From assembly GCF_005869935.1 (NCBI RefSeq), contig NZ_SZQF01000004.1, positions 1 to 64,000 of the forward strand: DNA of 64,000 nucleotides, written 5' to 3'. Origin of the DNA: Winogradskyella algicola (GTDB lineage: Bacteria > Bacteroidota > Bacteroidia > Flavobacteriales > Flavobacteriaceae). The position numbers were made by a program, and so were the translations under genes. Below the pieces are notes generated by a model. The model saw only the letters and a program-made list of their open reading frames with translations. It made no database searches and was not told the origin of the DNA. This document shows positions 9,062 through 17,505 of the stretch, piece by piece; position 1 is the first letter of the stretch, and every line of letters starts with the position of its first letter.

Positions 9062-10834
9062 ATGGCAGAAAAAAATAAAAAGAAAATATTTGACACAACG
9101 CTCTTTAAGCGTTTATTACATTACATAAAGCCCTACAGAACGGTATTTGTAATCTCACTGATTTGTGTTATTGGTTTAGCTGTTTTTGGTGCGTTAAGAC
9201 CAAGGATTTTAAAGGATGCGATAGATATTAAAATAGCCAATAAAGAGTATAGTGGTTTTGTGTTTTACATGGGTATTATGCTTGTGCTTCTTGTTTTGGA
9301 AGTTGTATCTCAGTTACTATTTATTTATTACGCAAGTTGGCTGGGCCAGTCTGTTGTAAAAGATATTCGTGTTAAACTTTTTAAGCATATCCTAAAGTTT
9401 AAAATGACTTATTTTGATAAGTCGTCTGTTGGTGTTTTAATAACCAGAGCTGTAACAGACATGGAGCGTATTGCAGATATTTTTGGGCAAGGACTGTTCA
9501 TGATTTTTAGTGATATTCTAAAAATGTTGGTGGTGGCAATTTTTATGGCATTTATCAACTTAAAATTGAGTTTAATTGTTTTTGCAACGATGCCTGTAAT
9601 TATTGTTGCTACCAAGATTTTTCAGAAGTACATGAAACGTGCTTTTGAAGATGTGCGAACAGAAGTCTCCAACCTTAATTCTTTTGTACAAGAGCGTGTT
9701 ACCGGAATGAAAATTTTACAGTTGTTTACACGAGAAGCTACTGAATACACAAAGTTTAAAGAAATAAACGAACGTCATAAAAAAGGCTGGTTAAAAACCG
9801 TTTGGTATAATTCCATTTTCTTTCCAGTAGCTGAATTTGTGTCTTCACTTACTATGGCCTTGGTAATTTTAGTTGGAGGATTTACAGCCATAAACCAAGG
9901 CGCAACTACAACCTTGGGTGATTTGATTTCGTTTACAATGTTTATTCCAATGCTTTTTAGACCATTGTATCAAATCGCCAATAAATTTAATACATTACAA
10001 ATGGGCATGGTGGCTGCTGATCGTGTGTTTAGGGTGTTAGATACCACTTCTAATATAGATGATTTTGGAACCATTGAAGCCAATCATTTTAAAGGTGCAA
10101 TTGAGTTTGATAATGTTAGATTCTCTTATGTTAAAGATGAAGAAGTTTTAAAAGGCATTTCTTTTAATGTAGAAGCAGGTGAAACAGTCGCTATCGTAGG
10201 GGCTACAGGAGCCGGAAAATCTACAATCATCAACTTATTGAATCGTTTTTATGAAATAAATTCTGGACATATAAGAATTGATGGTACAGACATAAAGGAT
10301 ATGATCCTAAGTTCATTACGTAACCAGATCGCAGTCGTATTGCAAGACGTATTTTTGTTTGCTGATACCATTCTAAATAACATTACGCTCAATAACGAAT
10401 ATATTACAGAAGACGATGTTGTCACTGCTGCAAAAGCTATTGGTATACACGACTTTATAACAAGTCTTCCCGGTGGTTATCACTATAATGTAAAGGAACG
10501 TGGTGTTATGCTCTCTTCTGGTCAGCGTCAACTGATTTCGTTTTTAAGGGCTTATGTCACTAATCCGAGTATTTTAATTTTAGATGAAGCTACTTCTTCT
10601 GTAGATTCATATTCTGAGCAATTAATACAAGATGCTACAGATACAATTACCAAAGGAAGAACATCAATTGTTATTGCACATAGATTGGCGACTATTCAGC
10701 AGGCTGATAAAATTATTGTTATGGATGCTGGACAGATTGTAGAAATTGGAACACACAAATCTTTACTTAAGAAGAAAGATGGTTATTACAAAAATCTTTA
10801 TGAAGTTCAGTTCTTAAAGGCTGAGGCCGTTTAA
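9062..10834 (+). CDS. ABC exporter (MsbA-like, fused permease-ATPase)
   Basis: 590 aa half-transporter, presumably a homodimer in the inner membrane. Residues ~15-310 hold six membrane helices of the ABC transporter type-1 domain. The ATPase has Walker A GATGAGKST (380-388), signature LSSGQRQ (484-490), Walker B ILILDEA (504-510) and the H-loop in IAHRL. Family members export lipids, peptides or drugs; the sequence does not reveal the cargo. It follows truA by 31 bp and may be cotranscribed. Its stop overlaps the convergent DUF3667 gene by 4 bp. Confidence 0.92.
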   Translation: MAEKNKKKIFDTTLFKRLLHYIKPYRTVFVISLICVIGLAVFGALRPRILKDAIDIKIANKEYSGFVFYMGIMLVLLVLEVVSQLLFIYYASWLGQSVVKDIRVKLFKHILKFKMTYFDKSSVGVLITRAVTDMERIADIFGQGLFMIFSDILKMLVVAIFMAFINLKLSLIVFATMPVIIVATKIFQKYMKRAFEDVRTEVSNLNSFVQERVTGMKILQLFTREATEYTKFKEINERHKKGWLKTVWYNSIFFPVAEFVSSLTMALVILVGGFTAINQGATTTLGDLISFTMFIPMLFRPLYQIANKFNTLQMGMVAADRVFRVLDTTSNIDDFGTIEANHFKGAIEFDNVRFSYVKDEEVLKGISFNVEAGETVAIVGATGAGKSTIINLLNRFYEINSGHIRIDGTDIKDMILSSLRNQIAVVLQDVFLFADTILNNITLNNEYITEDDVVTAAKAIGIHDFITSLPGGYHYNVKERGVMLSSGQRQLISFLRAYVTNPSILILDEATSSVDSYSEQLIQDATDTITKGRTSIVIAHRLATIQQADKIIVMDAGQIVEIGTHKSLLKKKDGYYKNLYEVQFLKAEAV

Positions 10835-11658
10835 TTAATCGTATCTTTTATTGTTTTGGCAGCTTCAATTTCAGCTCTTTTGGCTTCTATCATAGCGTCC
10901 AATGACCCATTATAATACATTATAATGGTAGATGCTATTGTTATAATGACAAATAGTACGATTAGAATACCAATAAATAGAAGAGATCTAAGTAGTATTT
11001 GGGTAAAACTAAGACCGTAAACACGTTTAAGGCAGTATGTAAAATATAAAACCATAATTGGTATCGTAAGCAATCCAAATGCTTCAAAAGATATTAGTTT
11101 AGTGGGTACTAACGCAACTGTTAAGATGGCGATACATATAGATAGTTGTGCTTGGCCGTACAAAAAAATAACAATTAATTCCGTGTAATTATATGTTTTT
11201 ATACCTATAAAAGTAAGCCTTGCGATTAAGGCATAGATTGGTATATATAACATCATTATAAGGGACTGATAGTCGGTCATAAAACTATATGTAGAATCAA
11301 AGACAGCTTGCTGCGTTTTACCGATTTCTGTATTTAAATCGTAAAGTGAAATATCAGTCTGAAATTGCTGTAAGACATAAATTTGTAGACCAGACAAAGT
11401 AATGGCTAAGGCAAAATAGCTGATAACGTTTACGTACTTTTTTCTGGTGCCATTTATATAACCAACAATAACATCTTCTGGTTTTTTAAAAAGCTGAATA
11501 AAAGTTTGGAGCAGCTTGTTGTCGTAATTAAAAAAGGTTTCACTAAGATGTGTAAATAAGTTTTTTAAGGTAAGTCTGTTACGGATTACTTTTGCACCAC
11601 AACGACTGCAATAATCATATTGCTCTTTTAACTCGGTATTGCAGTTTTTACAATTCAT
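10831..11658 (-). CDS. DUF3667 family membrane protein (copy 2)
   Basis: 275 aa. An N-terminal zinc-ribbon-like pair, CKNC (residues 3-6) and CSRCG (17-21), precedes the conserved NRLTLKNL and TFIQLFKKPEDVIVGYINGTRKKYVNVISYF segment and then five hydrophobic spans. Matches DUF3667, a Bacteroidota membrane family of unknown function. Its ATG overlaps the stop of the paralogue upstream (11655-11658), so the two are translationally coupled. Confidence 0.85.
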   Translation of the reverse strand: MNCKNCNTELKEQYDYCSRCGAKVIRNRLTLKNLFTHLSETFFNYDNKLLQTFIQLFKKPEDVIVGYINGTRKKYVNVISYFALAITLSGLQIYVLQQFQTDISLYDLNTEIGKTQQAVFDSTYSFMTDYQSLIMMLYIPIYALIARLTFIGIKTYNYTELIVIFLYGQAQLSICIAILTVALVPTKLISFEAFGLLTIPIMVLYFTYCLKRVYGLSFTQILLRSLLFIGILIVLFVIITIASTIIMYYNGSLDAMIEAKRAEIEAAKTIKDTIN

Positions 11659-12443
11659 TGATTAAGAATTTGCTTAACTACTAAAATGATAATAACCAAT
11701 ACCATTAAGAATAATATTGACACCATATAAATAATCATTGTGATTAAGAATTTGGCCAAAGTATTCACAAAGCTTTCTCTAAATATACGTTTAAGTACAT
11801 AGAATAAATATAGGAACGTAGGTAACGTAAGTATGGTGGAAACAATCAGATAGTTTAAACCAAATAGTAAAAATAAAATGCTAAAAAAAGCTGTAATTAT
11901 AATTATTTGGGCAGAGTAGTATAGGTTTAATACAAGATGTTCAGTGTAATTATATTTTCTATTGCCAGTAACATAGTATGCTAGCCATGAGCCTAGAGCA
12001 GATAGAGGAACTGTTAAGATATAAATAAGGCCTTGGTATTTTGTAAACATGTCGTATTCTATACCAGCAAAAGGGTTGTTTTCTTGTCCTGGTAGATTTT
12101 GAACACCTTCAATAAATTCAGTATTAAACCCAATGACATCGTTAAAAAAAGTGGTCATTAAAAATACCTGAATACCAGCAAGAGTTAAGGATACAGCGAA
12201 GTATTGTAATACATCGATATACTTTTTTCTAGTACCCTCAATATAATTGACTATAACTGATTCTGGTTGTTTAAAAAGATCAATAAATGTTTTTAAAAAC
12301 TTGTTGTCTAAAGAAATAAACTGCTCATTTATTTGGTTTGCAATAATCTTTGGTGTTAAACGGTTTTGAATCACTTTTGCACCACACTCATCACAATACT
12401 TTTGTGTGTCTTTTAGGACCTTATGGCAATTTTTACAATTCAT
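11655..12443 (-). CDS. DUF3667 family membrane protein (copy 1)
   Basis: 262 aa paralogue of the following gene with the same order: CKNC and CDECG cysteine pairs, NRLTPKII, TFIDLFKQPESVIVNYIEGTRKKYIDVLQYF, then hydrophobic spans. The two look like a tandem duplication that has diverged. It starts 3 bp after the cdaA stop, so it lies in the cdaA operon. Function unknown. Confidence 0.85.
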   Translation of the reverse strand: MNCKNCHKVLKDTQKYCDECGAKVIQNRLTPKIIANQINEQFISLDNKFLKTFIDLFKQPESVIVNYIEGTRKKYIDVLQYFAVSLTLAGIQVFLMTTFFNDVIGFNTEFIEGVQNLPGQENNPFAGIEYDMFTKYQGLIYILTVPLSALGSWLAYYVTGNRKYNYTEHLVLNLYYSAQIIIITAFFSILFLLFGLNYLIVSTILTLPTFLYLFYVLKRIFRESFVNTLAKFLITMIIYMVSILFLMVLVIIILVVKQILNQ

Positions 12444-12446
12444 TAC

Positions 12447-13229
12447 TTAGTTTAAGTCTTCCTTAATCTTTTTTACAAGATCATCAGTGTCTTTAAACAT
12501 TACAAACTCACCGTTTTTAATGTATGATATTTGCCCTGTTTCTTCACTCACAGCAATGGCAAGTGCATCTGTTTTTTCAGTAATACCAATGGCAGCTCTG
12601 TGGCGCAGACCAAAACGTTCTGGTATACGTTTTTCGTTATTAACAGGCAAGATAACACGTGTTGCTTTTACTACGTTTTTATCAATAATAATAGCACCAT
12701 CATGTAGTGGGCTATTTTTAAAGAAAATACTTTCAATAATGGGCTGAGAAACTAAAATGTTAGTATCATCACCAGTATTTGTTAAGAAATCTAAATTGTT
12801 ATTACGTTCAATAACAATTAATGCTCCTGTATTTGTAGCGCCCATTCTATTGCAGGCGTTGATAATAGCTTCGACATCTGTAGAAGTCTGATTTTCGTTT
12901 TTAAGAAATTTAAAATTTTTAAAAATTCCTTTTTTGCCTCCAATATTAGTTGAGCCTACGAGTAGTAAAAACTTTCGGATTTCTGGCTGAAAGACCACAA
13001 TAAGTGCAATAATACCAACTTTCATAAAACCATCAAAAATGCTGTAGAGCATCTGCATTTGCAGGTAATCTGTAAGTCTCCAAGCAAAATAGATGATAAG
13101 AATACCAATAAAAATATTGATAGCCACAGTGCCTTTTACAAGCTTGTAGATGTAATAGAGTAGAATAGCCACAAGGAAAACATCTACAAAATCTATAAAT
13201 CTAAATTCCCAAAGTTGAAGGTTTTCCAA
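12447..13229 (-). CDS. cdaA: Diadenylate cyclase CdaA
   Basis: 260 aa. It makes cyclic di-AMP from two ATP at the membrane. Three hydrophobic spans occupy residues ~12-85. The DAC (DisA_N) domain contains both active-site motifs: HDGA (176-179) and GLRHRAAIG (207-215, with RHR at 209-211). The start is TTG (MENLQLWEF); an in-frame stop 15-18 bp upstream leaves no alternative ATG. It lies between folP with a lipoprotein gene and the DUF3667 pair on the same strand. Proximity to folP is common for cdaA in Bacteroidota. Confidence 0.95.
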   Translation of the reverse strand: MENLQLWEFRFIDFVDVFLVAILLYYIYKLVKGTVAINIFIGILIIYFAWRLTDYLQMQMLYSIFDGFMKVGIIALIVVFQPEIRKFLLLVGSTNIGGKKGIFKNFKFLKNENQTSTDVEAIINACNRMGATNTGALIVIERNNNLDFLTNTGDDTNILVSQPIIESIFFKNSPLHDGAIIIDKNVVKATRVILPVNNEKRIPERFGLRHRAAIGITEKTDALAIAVSEETGQISYIKNGEFVMFKDTDDLVKKIKEDLN

Positions 13230-13262
13230 GGTTAGTGCTTTTTGCTAATTTAATAATTTATG

Positions 13263-13967
13263 TTAATAAATGAATTCGTTAGAGTTTATAATGATATTGT
13301 TGTTTTTCAACTTCTTTAATTTTTTTTTAATTGAAATATAATTTTGAAACCCGAGATTTTTATTAAAATATAAATCTAGTTGGAAATTATCAGTTTCATA
13401 GATTTGAATAAATTCATCAAAATTTTGAAAATTTAATGTTGCGAATTCATCATTTTTAAAATCTAAAATGACTAAACTATCAATGTCAAAGTCTAAAGTC
13501 CATTTGGTTGTTTTGGGATAGATGTTATCAGATTTATGTTTTGAGCTATCAATTAATATATTATAAGGTTTTTTATGATTCTTTATAAATCTATATTTAA
13601 CCTCAGTAAACTCTAAAAACCCCAAATTCTTAATACTTGTATCATTACAAGTAAAATAATTCTTTGCATCTTCATTTTTGTGCATCGATTCTTTTTTACG
13701 TTTGTTTTGCAGATATTGAATATGAGGAATAGCCTGCCTCAAAGTTAAGCGCCTGTCTACATTAACTAACCAGTTTGTAGTACCAATAAGATTTTTTCTA
13801 TTGAAAAGGGTAGAGTCTGGTTGGGTTTCGTCATAAAAAATATAAACAGGTGAAACATCTAAAACTTCTGTGACTTCTGCATTTTCAATTTCAGGTAGCA
13901 GCAGTACGCGTTCATTGTTGCAGCCTAAAAAAGTAGTTATTGCTAAGATATATAATAACTTTTTCAT
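13263..13967 (-). CDS. Putative lipoprotein of unknown function
   Basis: 234 aa. The signal peptide ends in a lipobox (TFLGCNN, Cys16). No acidic export signal follows the Cys, which suggests a periplasm-facing lipoprotein (inference). No domain was recognised. The C-terminus is Lys/Asn/Ile rich. It starts directly after the folP stop (1-bp spacing), so it lies in the folP-cdaA operon. Confidence 0.65.
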   Translation of the reverse strand: MKKLLYILAITTFLGCNNERVLLLPEIENAEVTEVLDVSPVYIFYDETQPDSTLFNRKNLIGTTNWLVNVDRRLTLRQAIPHIQYLQNKRKKESMHKNEDAKNYFTCNDTSIKNLGFLEFTEVKYRFIKNHKKPYNILIDSSKHKSDNIYPKTTKWTLDFDIDSLVILDFKNDEFATLNFQNFDEFIQIYETDNFQLDLYFNKNLGFQNYISIKKKLKKLKNNNIIINSNEFIY

Positions 13968-14816
13968 TTAGTTCTTAATTAGTTTATTAAACAACATCAC
14001 ACACTCAACAGCTTCTTTTACATCGTGCACTCGTAAGATTTTTGCACCTTTTTGCAAAGCCACCATGTGTAATGCGGTTGTGCCATTAAGTGCGTTTTCA
14101 GAAGTGGTGTTCAGTGTTTTGTATATCATCGATTTTCTTGAAACACCTGCTAAGATAGGTTTGTCTACTATTTGCAATAACTCCATATTGTTGAGTAGCT
14201 CGTAATTTTGCTCTAGTGTTTTAGCGAAGCCAAATCCAGGATCTATAATTATATCGTTGATTTTTGCAGCATGCGCTTTTGCAATACGTTCTGCGAAATA
14301 GCTGTTGATATCTTTTACCAAATCATCGTAATCAGTTTGCTGTTGCATAGTTTTAGGATTCCCTTTCATGTGCATCATAATGTATGGTACGCCTAGTCGC
14401 CCAACAGTTGCAATCATGTTTTGGTCCAAATATCCAGCAGAAATATCATTGATGATTGCAGCGCCAGCTTCAATACTTTTTTTGGCAACTTCACCTCTAA
14501 ATGTGTCAATAGAAATTAGAGTCTCAGGATAATGTTTCAGAATAAGTTTTACAACAGGCACCACACGATTTAATTCTTCAGTTTCACTAACATCATCTGC
14601 ACCAGGACGTGAACTGTAGCCACCAATATCTATAAAAGTAGCACCTTCGTTCAGCATGGTTTCAACCTGATTTAAAATTGATTTCTCATCTTTATATTGT
14701 CCACCGTCGTAGAAAGAATCTGGTGTAACGTTGAGAATTCCCATCACCTTGGGTGTAGAGATGTCTATAAGTTGGCCTTTGCAGTTTATGGTCATGCTAG
14801 AGTTATAAAATTTCAT
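13968..14816 (-). CDS. folP: Dihydropteroate synthase
   Basis: 282 aa. It condenses pABA with hydroxymethyl-dihydropterin diphosphate in folate synthesis and is the sulfonamide target. Motifs: MGILNVTPDSFYDGG (pterin loop), IDIGGYSSRPGA, SIDTFRGEVA, INDISAG, HMKGNPKTMQ, IIDPGFGFAKT and AGVSRKSMI. The N-terminus could begin at ATG 14816 or at the Met 7 residues in (14795). First gene of the folP-lipoprotein-cdaA-DUF3667 operon. Confidence 0.96.
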   Translation of the reverse strand: MKFYNSSMTINCKGQLIDISTPKVMGILNVTPDSFYDGGQYKDEKSILNQVETMLNEGATFIDIGGYSSRPGADDVSETEELNRVVPVVKLILKHYPETLISIDTFRGEVAKKSIEAGAAIINDISAGYLDQNMIATVGRLGVPYIMMHMKGNPKTMQQQTDYDDLVKDINSYFAERIAKAHAAKINDIIIDPGFGFAKTLEQNYELLNNMELLQIVDKPILAGVSRKSMIYKTLNTTSENALNGTTALHMVALQKGAKILRVHDVKEAVECVMLFNKLIKN

Positions 14817-14935
14817 TTTAAAAAAGCCAAAGTTAACATATTCATAAACTTTTAAGTCCGAAATAAATCAATGGAGACAGAACTTTGAACTTTAAACTAA
14901 ATAAGCGAAATTTACAGAAATTTTTACGGAATTAT

Positions 14936-15478
14936 ATGCAAGATACATCAAAACAATACGATGCTGTTATAGAAAAGTGCAGATCGCTTTTTGTAAACAA
15001 AATGAGCGATTATGGAAGTGCATGGAGGATATTAAGATTACCGTCGCTTACTGATCAGATTTTTATAAAAGCACAACGTATTAGAAGTTTACAAGAAAAT
15101 GATGTTAGAAAGGTGGATGAAGGAGAAGTAAGTGAGTTTATAGGTATTATAAACTACTGTGTTATGGCATTAATTCAGTTAGAAAAAGGTGTTGTAGAAC
15201 AACCAGATCTGGAGACGGAAGAAGCTACGAAGCTCTATGATGAAAAGGTTGCACTGACCAAAGAGTTAATGATGAACAAAAATCACGACTATGGTGAAGC
15301 TTGGCGAGATATGCGTGTGAGCTCGTTAACCGATTTAATATTACAAAAACTATTGCGCGTAAAGCAGATTGAAGATAATGCAGGTAAAACCATTGTAAGT
15401 GAAGGTATAGACGCTAATTATCAAGATATGATAAATTATGCTGTTTTCGCCATGATTCATCTTGGTGAAGGTGAATAA
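14936..15478 (+). CDS. DUF1599 domain protein (two tandem copies)
   Basis: 180 aa from the ATG at 14936 (MQDTSKQYDAVIEKC). An in-frame TTG at 14885 would add 17 residues, but the shorter form fits the family better. The fold unit occurs twice: KMSDYGSAWRILRLPSLTDQIFIKAQRI in the first half and NKNHDYGEAWRDMRVSSLTDLILQKLLRV in the second, each ending in a helix with an INYxVxAxIxLxxG motif. DUF1599 is a small, mainly Bacteroidota family with no assigned reaction. The stop codon overlaps the left repeat of the four-helix-bundle element. Confidence 0.85.
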   Translation: MQDTSKQYDAVIEKCRSLFVNKMSDYGSAWRILRLPSLTDQIFIKAQRIRSLQENDVRKVDEGEVSEFIGIINYCVMALIQLEKGVVEQPDLETEEATKLYDEKVALTKELMMNKNHDYGEAWRDMRVSSLTDLILQKLLRVKQIEDNAGKTIVSEGIDANYQDMINYAVFAMIHLGEGE

Positions 15479-15507
15479 ATTCCAAATTACAAAAACTAAA
15501 TTCCAAA
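15477..15507 (+). repeat. Left inverted heptad repeat of four-helix-bundle element 1
   Basis: A 31-bp block made of 7-bp-periodic units AAATTCC, AAATTAC, AAAAACT, AAATTCC, AAA. It is the inverse complement of 15894-15924 at all but 2-3 positions. Confidence 0.85.
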
Positions 15508-15511
15508 AGAT

Positions 15512-15865
15512 TTGGGAAATGATAAGATTTATAATTTAGAAAAGAGAACTTTTGTTTTTGCAAGAGATTGTCGTTTTTTGGTTCGAGATTTAAAAAGTAC
15601 AATTTCTAATATTGAAGATGGTAAACAATTGGTAAAATCTTCTGGTTCTGTTGGAGCAAATTATATTGAAGGAAATGAAAAACTCGGTGATAAAGATTTA
15701 AAGTTTAGATTAAGAATCGCAAGAAAAGAAGCTAAGGAGAGTGAATATTGGTTAAGACTATTGAAAGAGTTTAACGAAAGCGAAAACGATAGGATTGAAA
15801 ATTTAAGAAACGAAGCTAATGAAATTAGAAAAATACTCTCGGCTATTATTAATAAGTTAAAATAA
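15512..15865 (+). CDS. Four-helix-bundle protein, S23/IVP family (element 1)
   Basis: 117 aa. Family features: FVFARDCRFLVRDLKSTISN, then SSGSVGANYIEGNEKLGDKDLKFRLRIARKEAKESEYWLRLL and a C-terminal helix ending KKILSAIINKLK-like. Members are encoded in 23S rRNA intervening sequences, in DGR loci (Avd) and as free-standing copies; they form basic helical oligomers thought to bind nucleic acid, with the biological role unclear. The start appears to be TTG at 15512, because the nearby ATG is out of frame. It is enclosed by inverted heptad repeats and sits between DUF1599 and BT_3928-like genes that look otherwise adjacent. Confidence 0.9.
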   Translation: MGNDKIYNLEKRTFVFARDCRFLVRDLKSTISNIEDGKQLVKSSGSVGANYIEGNEKLGDKDLKFRLRIARKEAKESEYWLRLLKEFNESENDRIENLRNEANEIRKILSAIINKLK

Positions 15866-15893
15866 AAGAAAAAGTTTAATTTTTAATTATTTG

Positions 15894-15924
15894 TTTGGAA
15901 TTTAGTTTTTGATTTTTGGAATTT
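15894..15924 (-). repeat. Right inverted heptad repeat of four-helix-bundle element 1
   Basis: TTTGGAATTT occurs at 15894 and 15915, 21 bp apart, the same phase as the two AAATTCCAAA copies on the left (15477 and 15498). The 7-bp units are GGAATTT, AGTTTTT, GATTTTT, GGAATTT. It ends 7 bp before the ATG of the next gene. Confidence 0.85.
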
Positions 15925-15931
15925 AATATTT

Positions 15932-17026
15932 ATGAAATACATCACACACATAAGCAGAATATTCGTTGGAGTTTTATTTATAATCTCAGGATTTATAAAG
16001 CTTAACGACCCATTAGGATTTTCTTATAAACTGCAAGAGTATTTTGGAGCAGACGTGCTAAATATGGAATTTATGATTCCATATGCCTTATTGCTTTCTG
16101 TTTTCGTTGTAGTTTTTGAGGTTGTTTTAGGTGTGTTTTTATTAATCGGATATAAACCAAAATTTACCATTTATAGCCTATTGGCTATGATAGTCTTCTT
16201 CACGTTTTTAACTTTTTATTCAGCATATTTTGATAAAGTAAAAGACTGTGGTTGTTTTGGTGATGCATTAAAATTAACACCATGGGAAAGTTTTACTAAG
16301 GACGTTATACTACTTGCTCTAATATTGATTTTGGTAAAAGGTTTAAGGCATATACAACCGCTATTTACTAAATTACCAACTACTGTTATTGCCTTACTCA
16401 GTTTTATTGTGTCATTATGGTTTGGTTACCATGTATTAATGCATTTACCAGCTATAGACTTTAGAGCTTACGCCATTGGTAAAAATATACCAAAGCAAAT
16501 GGAAATTCCAGAAAATGCTGCAAAACCAGTTTTAGAATATACGTGGACGTTTAATATCGATGGCGAGAAACAGGAATTTGTGACTAACGGAAGTTATCCA
16601 GAAGTTGATGGTGAGTATGTAGGTGTTGAGACTAAGACGATTGATGAAGGTTATGTGCCACCAATTCAGGATTTTTCTATTGAGTCTGAAGATGAAGACC
16701 TAACAACTTATTTCATGGAAAAGGATAAGTTGGTCGTAATCGCAATGTATAATATTACTGCATCTGAAACTGATGGAGTAGCTAAATTAAAACCCTTTAC
16801 AGATAGAGCTACTAAAAAAGGCTACACAGTGATAGGGCTTACCTCTTCTGGTGAGTATGAAAAAGAAAAGGTGAAACAAGATTTTGACCTTAATTTTGAT
16901 TTTTACTTGTGTGATGAAAAAGTGATAAAGACCATAGTGCGAGCTAATCCTGGTGTTGTTCTTTTAGAAAGGGGTACGGTTGTTAATAAAGCACATTGGA
17001 ACGATATTGAGGATGTAAATTTATAG
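15932..17026 (+). CDS. BT_3928-like protein: DoxX/MauE-type membrane domain plus thioredoxin-like domain
   Basis: 364 aa. The N-terminal four-helix DoxX/MauE-like membrane domain (~1-135) includes SGFIKLNDPLGFSYKLQEYF and a Cys pair in DCGCFGD (~107-113). A further span lies near residue 150-165. The C-terminal half is soluble and thioredoxin/AhpC-like in outline (LVVIAMYNITASETDGVAKLKPFTDRATKKGYTVIGLT...NPGVVLLERG), but without a CxxC pair. The layout suggests electron transfer or redox homeostasis at the envelope, an inference only. The right repeat of element 1 lies directly upstream, so its normal leader has been replaced. Confidence 0.8.
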   Translation: MKYITHISRIFVGVLFIISGFIKLNDPLGFSYKLQEYFGADVLNMEFMIPYALLLSVFVVVFEVVLGVFLLIGYKPKFTIYSLLAMIVFFTFLTFYSAYFDKVKDCGCFGDALKLTPWESFTKDVILLALILILVKGLRHIQPLFTKLPTTVIALLSFIVSLWFGYHVLMHLPAIDFRAYAIGKNIPKQMEIPENAAKPVLEYTWTFNIDGEKQEFVTNGSYPEVDGEYVGVETKTIDEGYVPPIQDFSIESEDEDLTTYFMEKDKLVVIAMYNITASETDGVAKLKPFTDRATKKGYTVIGLTSSGEYEKEKVKQDFDLNFDFYLCDEKVIKTIVRANPGVVLLERGTVVNKAHWNDIEDVNL

Positions 17027-17053
17027 TACTCAGTTTGCAGTAGCAGTAAGCAG
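17027..17053 (-). repeat. Left heptad repeats of four-helix-bundle element 2
   Basis: TACTCAG, TTTGCAG, TAGCAG, TAAGCAG: CAG ends at 17033, 17040, 17046 and 17053, i.e. 7, 6 and 7 bp apart. It starts on the base after the BT_3928-like stop. Inverted relative to 17461-17502, whose complement reads CAGTGTT/CAGTATT. Confidence 0.7.
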
Positions 17054-17082
17054 TTTTTTAATATCAAAACTTAATATTTAAA

Positions 17083-17451
17083 ATGAAGTTTGAAGATTTA
17101 TTAGCATATAAAAAGGGTTTTGATTTGGCAATGGAAATCTATTTTAAGTCTAAAGAGTTTCCAAAAGAAGAAACATATTCTTTAACAGATCAAATTAGAA
17201 GATCTTCTCGAAGCGTTTGTGCTAATATTTCGGAAGCTTATAGAAAGCGATTATATCCAAAACACTTCATAAGTAAATTAACCGATAGTGATGCAGAGAA
17301 TTCTGAAACGCAAACTTGGTTGAGATTTGCTGTTGCTTGCGAATATATGTCAAAGGAATATTATGATGATTTTATGCTTAAAAGTAAAGAGGTAGGAAAG
17401 CTAATAAATTATATGATAAATAATCCAGGAAAGTTTGGTTGTAAGATGTAG
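17083..17451 (+). CDS. Four-helix-bundle protein, S23/IVP family (element 2)
   Basis: 122 aa. Characteristic segments are MKFEDLLAYKKGFDLAMEIYF, TYSLTDQIRRSSRSVCANISEAYRKR, AENSETQTWLRFAVACEYM and SKEVGKLINYMINNPGKF. Same superfamily as the gene at 15512 but a different subfamily; they share little identity, so this is not a recent local duplication. It lies between BT_3928-like and OppB-like genes and is bracketed by 7-bp-periodic repeats. Confidence 0.92.
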   Translation: MKFEDLLAYKKGFDLAMEIYFKSKEFPKEETYSLTDQIRRSSRSVCANISEAYRKRLYPKHFISKLTDSDAENSETQTWLRFAVACEYMSKEYYDDFMLKSKEVGKLINYMINNPGKFGCKM

Positions 17452-17460
17452 AAAATTCAA

Positions 17461-17502
17461 CACTGAATACTGAACACTAAATACTGAACACTGAACACTA
17501 AT
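17461..17502 (+). repeat. Six tandem heptamers at the right edge of element 2
   Basis: CACTGAA, TACTGAA, CACTAAA, TACTGAA, CACTGAA, CACTAAT in strict 7-bp register (42 bp). The array ends 3 bp before the first codon of the downstream permease. Confidence 0.95.
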
Positions 17503-17505
17503 CAC

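Noticed and set aside
14885..14935. Longer DUF1599 start at TTG
   Set aside because: Adds 17 basic residues not expected in the family; an ATG with a good N-terminus follows at 14936.
17461..17502. Heptamer array as a CRISPR
   Set aside because: Units are 7 bp with no spacers, and no cas genes are present.
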